Assembly (NCBI RefSeq): GCF_002287075.1
Contig: NZ_NSKE01000006.1
Coordinates: 1 to 64,000 of the forward strand
DNA from: Fodinibius salipaludis
GTDB lineage: Bacteria; Bacteroidota; Rhodothermia; Balneolales; Balneolaceae
Direction: 5' to 3'
Length of the DNA stretch: 64,000 bases
The notes below the pieces were generated by a model that searched no databases, had not been told where the DNA came from, and saw only the letters and a program-made list of their open reading frames with translations. Made by a program: the position numbers and the translations under genes. Below, piece after piece: positions 61,172 through 64,000 of the stretch. How positions within the stretch are numbered: position 1 is the first letter of the stretch; every line of letters starts with the position of its first letter.

Positions 61172-63244
61172 ATGACTAATCAAACCCAACGAAACCGTTA
61201 TTCTTTTCATCTTTTAAATACGTTCGCCCGTTATCTTCTTTTATGCACAGCTTTATTTGTCTCCCTTTCAATTACCACATATGCCCAAGAGGTTGATGAC
61301 AGCTTAAAGGTTGATCTTGATCCTATTGAAGTTACGGCCATGCATTCGGTTGTCAGCTCATCGGATGCTCCGGTAGCCCTGAGTACCCTCTCGAGAAATT
61401 TAGAGGAAATAAATGGCACTGCTACGCTGTCGTTGGAAGATATTAGCCAGCAAATGCCCGGCATTTGGGTTAGTGATCGTCAAAATTATGCATTGGGGGA
61501 ACGCCTAACGATTCGGGGTGTGGGCTGGCGTGCTGCCTTTGGGGTTCGCGGCGTCCAGGTTGTACTCAATGATATGCCTTTAACAGTAGCCGATGGGCAG
61601 ACCATGCTCAATATTGTAGATCCTTCGTTTATCCGTCGCGCTGAGCTACTCCGAGGCCCTGCAGCAGCCTATTGGGGAAACAGCAGCGGTGGTGTTTTAT
61701 ATTTGTCTACCAAAGCACGTTCTGAACAGGGCAATAGTTTCCGCCTTAAAACAATGGGCGGCTCCTTTGGAACGCAAAAAGTTGAAGGAGAATTTTCCGT
61801 TCGTAATTCAAAACATCAAATGACGGGCTATACCAGCTACTTGAATACCGATGGATACCGGGATTACAGTGCCGCCCAGGTATTTCGATCAGGGGTTACG
61901 GGTGCTGTTAATCTTACTTCCAAGAGTCGACTTGAATATCAGACAGCTATTATAAACATGCCCAAAGCCCAGCACCCAAGTGCCCTAACCGCGCAGGATG
62001 CTGAAAATAATCCCACCAATGCAGTATCTTCTTTCGTTGATGCGGGTGCCGGCAAACAATTAACCCAACAGCAAGCAGGATTGTCATACATGCTTGAAAC
62101 CGGTGCAGGCACGTTCGATATCACCGGTTATGGCATTTATCGTGATTTGAATAACCCTCTCCCCTTTGGTATTATTACTGTTAACCGTTCCGCCGGCGGA
62201 TTGCGAACGACTTTCGATAAGGAGTGGGATCAGCTTAAAATTAAAATGGGGATTGAAACCAAATTCCAAAACGACGATCGAGAAGAGTTTCAAAATACGG
62301 GAGATGCCAAACGAGGTGCTACTACGGTTGACCAAGTTGAAAAAGTGTGGAACCAAGCTGTCTTTTCTACCGCAACCTATTCATTAGGGAAATTCAATAT
62401 TCTGGGTGGCCTGCGGTACGATAGAATAAACTTCAGTACGGATGCCAACACCGCATCACAATCCGGAGATCGTACTTTCAAGTCGGTAAGTCCAAGTCTG
62501 GGAATTAATTACCGCCCGGGCAATCAAAATATATTTGCGAATGTGAGCACCTCATTTGAAGCTCCCACTACCACTGAACTGGTTAACAGGCCCGGCGGCG
62601 GCAACGGTTTTAACCCCAAATTAAAACCCGAGCAAACAATCGGTTTAGAAACCGGAATCAGAGGCCATATCCAATCCAGTGCCCTTACGTACGATTTAAC
62701 ATTCTATCGACTATGGATTGACGATCTGCTATTCCCCTACCAACTTGAAACTGACGGGCCAACCTTTTATCGAAACCAGGGAGAAACCCGCCACACCGGT
62801 ATAGAAGCACAACTCGGATGGCAAATTCATCAGGATTTAAAATTATCGGCCACTACAACGGTTACAAATGCCACATTTAAAGAGGTGCAACCTGATTCAC
62901 TTAAAGGCAACGAAGTGCCGGGCATTGCTCCCTTTCGGTTGAATGGAAAAGCAAGCTGGACGCCCGGGAACTTTTTACTTTCGCTCACCTATAAGCATGT
63001 AAGCAGTTATATGGCTGATAATCGAAATACTGCCGAAAATGATGCTTACCATGTGTTCGATGGTTCATTCAGCTTTCAAAAGCTTTTTAGCACGCAAGAT
63101 GTTGAGGTCCAACCCTTTATAGATATTAACAATCTATTTGATACTCGTTACAATGGATCTGTTACCGTAAATGCTTTTGGTGGCCGATATTTTGAACCGG
63201 CCCCCGGCAGAAATTGGCAGGCAGGTATTTCGTTAAACTTTTAA
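61172..63244 (+). CDS. TonB-dependent outer-membrane receptor (690 aa)
   Basis: A signal peptide (...TTYAQ, about residues 1-40) leads to a plug domain, DPIEVTAMHSVVSSSDAPVALSTLSRNLEEI (a TonB-box-like start), RLTIRGVGWRAAFGVRGVQVVLNDMPL and RAELLRGPAAAYWGNSSGGVLYLST. A 22-strand-type barrel ends in FGGRYFEPAPGRNWQAGISLNF, with the terminal Phe. The classic SusC carboxypeptidase-like N-terminal extension is absent, so it is closer to siderophore/metal-type receptors than to SusC. The ATG at 61172 is preferred over a TTG at 61124. No SusD or siderophore genes adjoin. Confidence 0.93.
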   Translation: MTNQTQRNRYSFHLLNTFARYLLLCTALFVSLSITTYAQEVDDSLKVDLDPIEVTAMHSVVSSSDAPVALSTLSRNLEEINGTATLSLEDISQQMPGIWVSDRQNYALGERLTIRGVGWRAAFGVRGVQVVLNDMPLTVADGQTMLNIVDPSFIRRAELLRGPAAAYWGNSSGGVLYLSTKARSEQGNSFRLKTMGGSFGTQKVEGEFSVRNSKHQMTGYTSYLNTDGYRDYSAAQVFRSGVTGAVNLTSKSRLEYQTAIINMPKAQHPSALTAQDAENNPTNAVSSFVDAGAGKQLTQQQAGLSYMLETGAGTFDITGYGIYRDLNNPLPFGIITVNRSAGGLRTTFDKEWDQLKIKMGIETKFQNDDREEFQNTGDAKRGATTVDQVEKVWNQAVFSTATYSLGKFNILGGLRYDRINFSTDANTASQSGDRTFKSVSPSLGINYRPGNQNIFANVSTSFEAPTTTELVNRPGGGNGFNPKLKPEQTIGLETGIRGHIQSSALTYDLTFYRLWIDDLLFPYQLETDGPTFYRNQGETRHTGIEAQLGWQIHQDLKLSATTTVTNATFKEVQPDSLKGNEVPGIAPFRLNGKASWTPGNFLLSLTYKHVSSYMADNRNTAENDAYHVFDGSFSFQKLFSTQDVEVQPFIDINNLFDTRYNGSVTVNAFGGRYFEPAPGRNWQAGISLNF

Positions 63245-63338
63245 AAATCAATAACCTACATAAATCTTTTTTAACTTGTAACAAATGGCGCTTTTACTAT
63301 CTTGATTATATAAACATGATAGTAAACAGGACCCTATT

Positions 63339-63929
63339 ATGATTAAACACATTCTTTTTGTCATTTTACTGATTGGCGGTGTCTATTACTACTGGACCAC
63401 GCATCCGGTAGAACATGGACCCGGCGTGGTAGCACCTGAAGCCCCTGTTCAGGAAGTTACCTATAATGCCGATACGTTCAATTACAAAGGTTTTGATATA
63501 ACCCCCAAAGCCAATATTGATCTCGAGGCGCGGATACTTTCAATAAAAAATTACTATTTTGATCAGTATTCAGATCTCGCTCCTACTGATATTGTTGTTG
63601 GTTGGGGCCCGATGTCTGATGAGCGTAATCTAAGCTCAATGATGGTTCGTCAATCTGACCGTTCCTTTTATTATGAAATGGCGAAACCTCCCATCGAGAA
63701 AACCGAGATGTGGAAAAACGCATCCAATATGCATTTAATCGGCTCAACAAAGCAGATACGAGAGAAGATAAACACACTCAGAGAGGGACATATTATTCGC
63801 ATCGAAGGATACTTGGTCAATGCCTCATCAACCAAAGAGGGATGGACCCTTAAAAGTTCGTTGAAAAGAGATGATATTGGAAAAAATGCCAGTGAATTAG
63901 TTTGGATTAAAAGCCTTACTATTCTTTAA
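63339..63929 (+). CDS. Membrane-anchored hypothetical protein (196 aa)
   Basis: One N-terminal helix (about residues 4-20: HILFVILLIGGVYYYW) anchors a domain of about 150 residues in the periplasm. The motif VGWGPMSDERNL and the C-terminal strand pattern IRIEGYLVNASSTKEGWTLKSSL are seen; the latter has the look of an OB-type strand set. I do not recognise the family or any catalytic residue. It stands alone after the receptor gene, with a terminator hairpin at its stop. Confidence 0.7.
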   Translation: MIKHILFVILLIGGVYYYWTTHPVEHGPGVVAPEAPVQEVTYNADTFNYKGFDITPKANIDLEARILSIKNYYFDQYSDLAPTDIVVGWGPMSDERNLSSMMVRQSDRSFYYEMAKPPIEKTEMWKNASNMHLIGSTKQIREKINTLREGHIIRIEGYLVNASSTKEGWTLKSSLKRDDIGKNASELVWIKSLTIL

Positions 63930-63958
63930 TTGGATGCTATAAAATCACATCCAATTAA
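63926..63958 (+). terminator. Terminator-like hairpin overlapping the stop codon
   Basis: TTAATTGGATG (63926-63936) and CATCCAATTAA (63948-63958) are perfect 11-bp arms. The stop codon TAA at 63927-63929 lies inside the left arm. GAATATATTTTTC follows. Confidence 0.65.
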
Positions 63959-63972
63959 GAATATATTTTTCT

Positions 63973-64000
63973 ATGTCGTGGCTCAAAGATGTTATTGTTG
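63973..64000 (+). CDS. Start of a possible gene cut by the right edge
   Basis: ATG at 63973 opens MSWLKDVIV and runs off the window. Only nine codons are visible, so neither family nor reality can be judged. Confidence 0.3.

Overview
The window reads as bacterial chromosome from the Bacteroidota/Rhodothermota/Balneolota side of the tree; a Balneolaceae-type organism is my best guess. This rests on gene content: a SUF operon carrying a DUF2480 gene, a DUF5777 barrel, TM2 and DUF2752 proteins, a type 2 IPP isomerase, acidic proteins, and Bacteroidota-type -7 promoter motifs (TAnnTTTG). No rRNA, tRNA or CRISPR array was seen.

1-7100 is accessory DNA that I read as a stretch of an integron gene-cassette array. 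Four attC-like sites (about 224-515, 846-972, 1676-3028 and 5282-5446) share arm sequences, and each 5' core is the reverse complement of the core at the upstream boundary of its own cassette, as integron recombination predicts. No integron integrase gene is in the window; it could lie to the left. Cassettes carry a membrane-anchored unknown protein, a 667-residue alpha/beta hydrolase with a four-helix membrane tail, and probably a serine hydrolase with a Cys-rich metal-binding-like N-terminus. The third attC is split by a 1.2 kb IS110-family element. Its non-coding end shows the layout of a bridge RNA: a 5' stem-loop, then two stem-enclosed loops. One loop matches both flanks of the insertion in attC and the other matches the two ends of the element. 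A second IS110-family transposase runs off the left edge and abuts the first attC.

7240-40358 is mostly minus-strand housekeeping DNA, interrupted by a plus-strand block at 11109-20151. The order is: peroxiredoxin, membrane protein, DinB-like protein, stand-alone nuoI and der; then (plus) an FMN hydroxyacid oxidase, tdk-nupC thymidine salvage, two PpiC foldases including surA, and a moxR/VWA-type pair; then (minus) a long run, read from high to low coordinate, sufBCDS-nfu-sufA-DUF2480-SDR-fni-polyprenyl synthase-bamD-nadD-ldcA. Further right on the minus strand are pta, an EamA transporter, a caspase-like lipoprotein with its catalytic pair replaced, an outer-membrane barrel, a Nudix hydrolase, the UDP-xylose pair uxs/ugd (ugd strikingly GC-rich) and greA.

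41062-54410 is plus-strand core metabolism: glutamate dehydrogenase, a SpoU methyltransferase, metG, a sodium symporter, efp-accB-accC-gcvH, guaA, and a TPR plus periplasmic-binding-protein gene. mltG and a Bax1-like gene follow on the minus strand. A divergent intergenic region with two strong hairpins leads to an ECF sigma factor and its membrane-bound partner fused to an outer-membrane-type barrel, then a cytochrome-like lipoprotein, YceI and DUF5777 set, TM2/DUF2752 genes and a TonB-dependent receptor.
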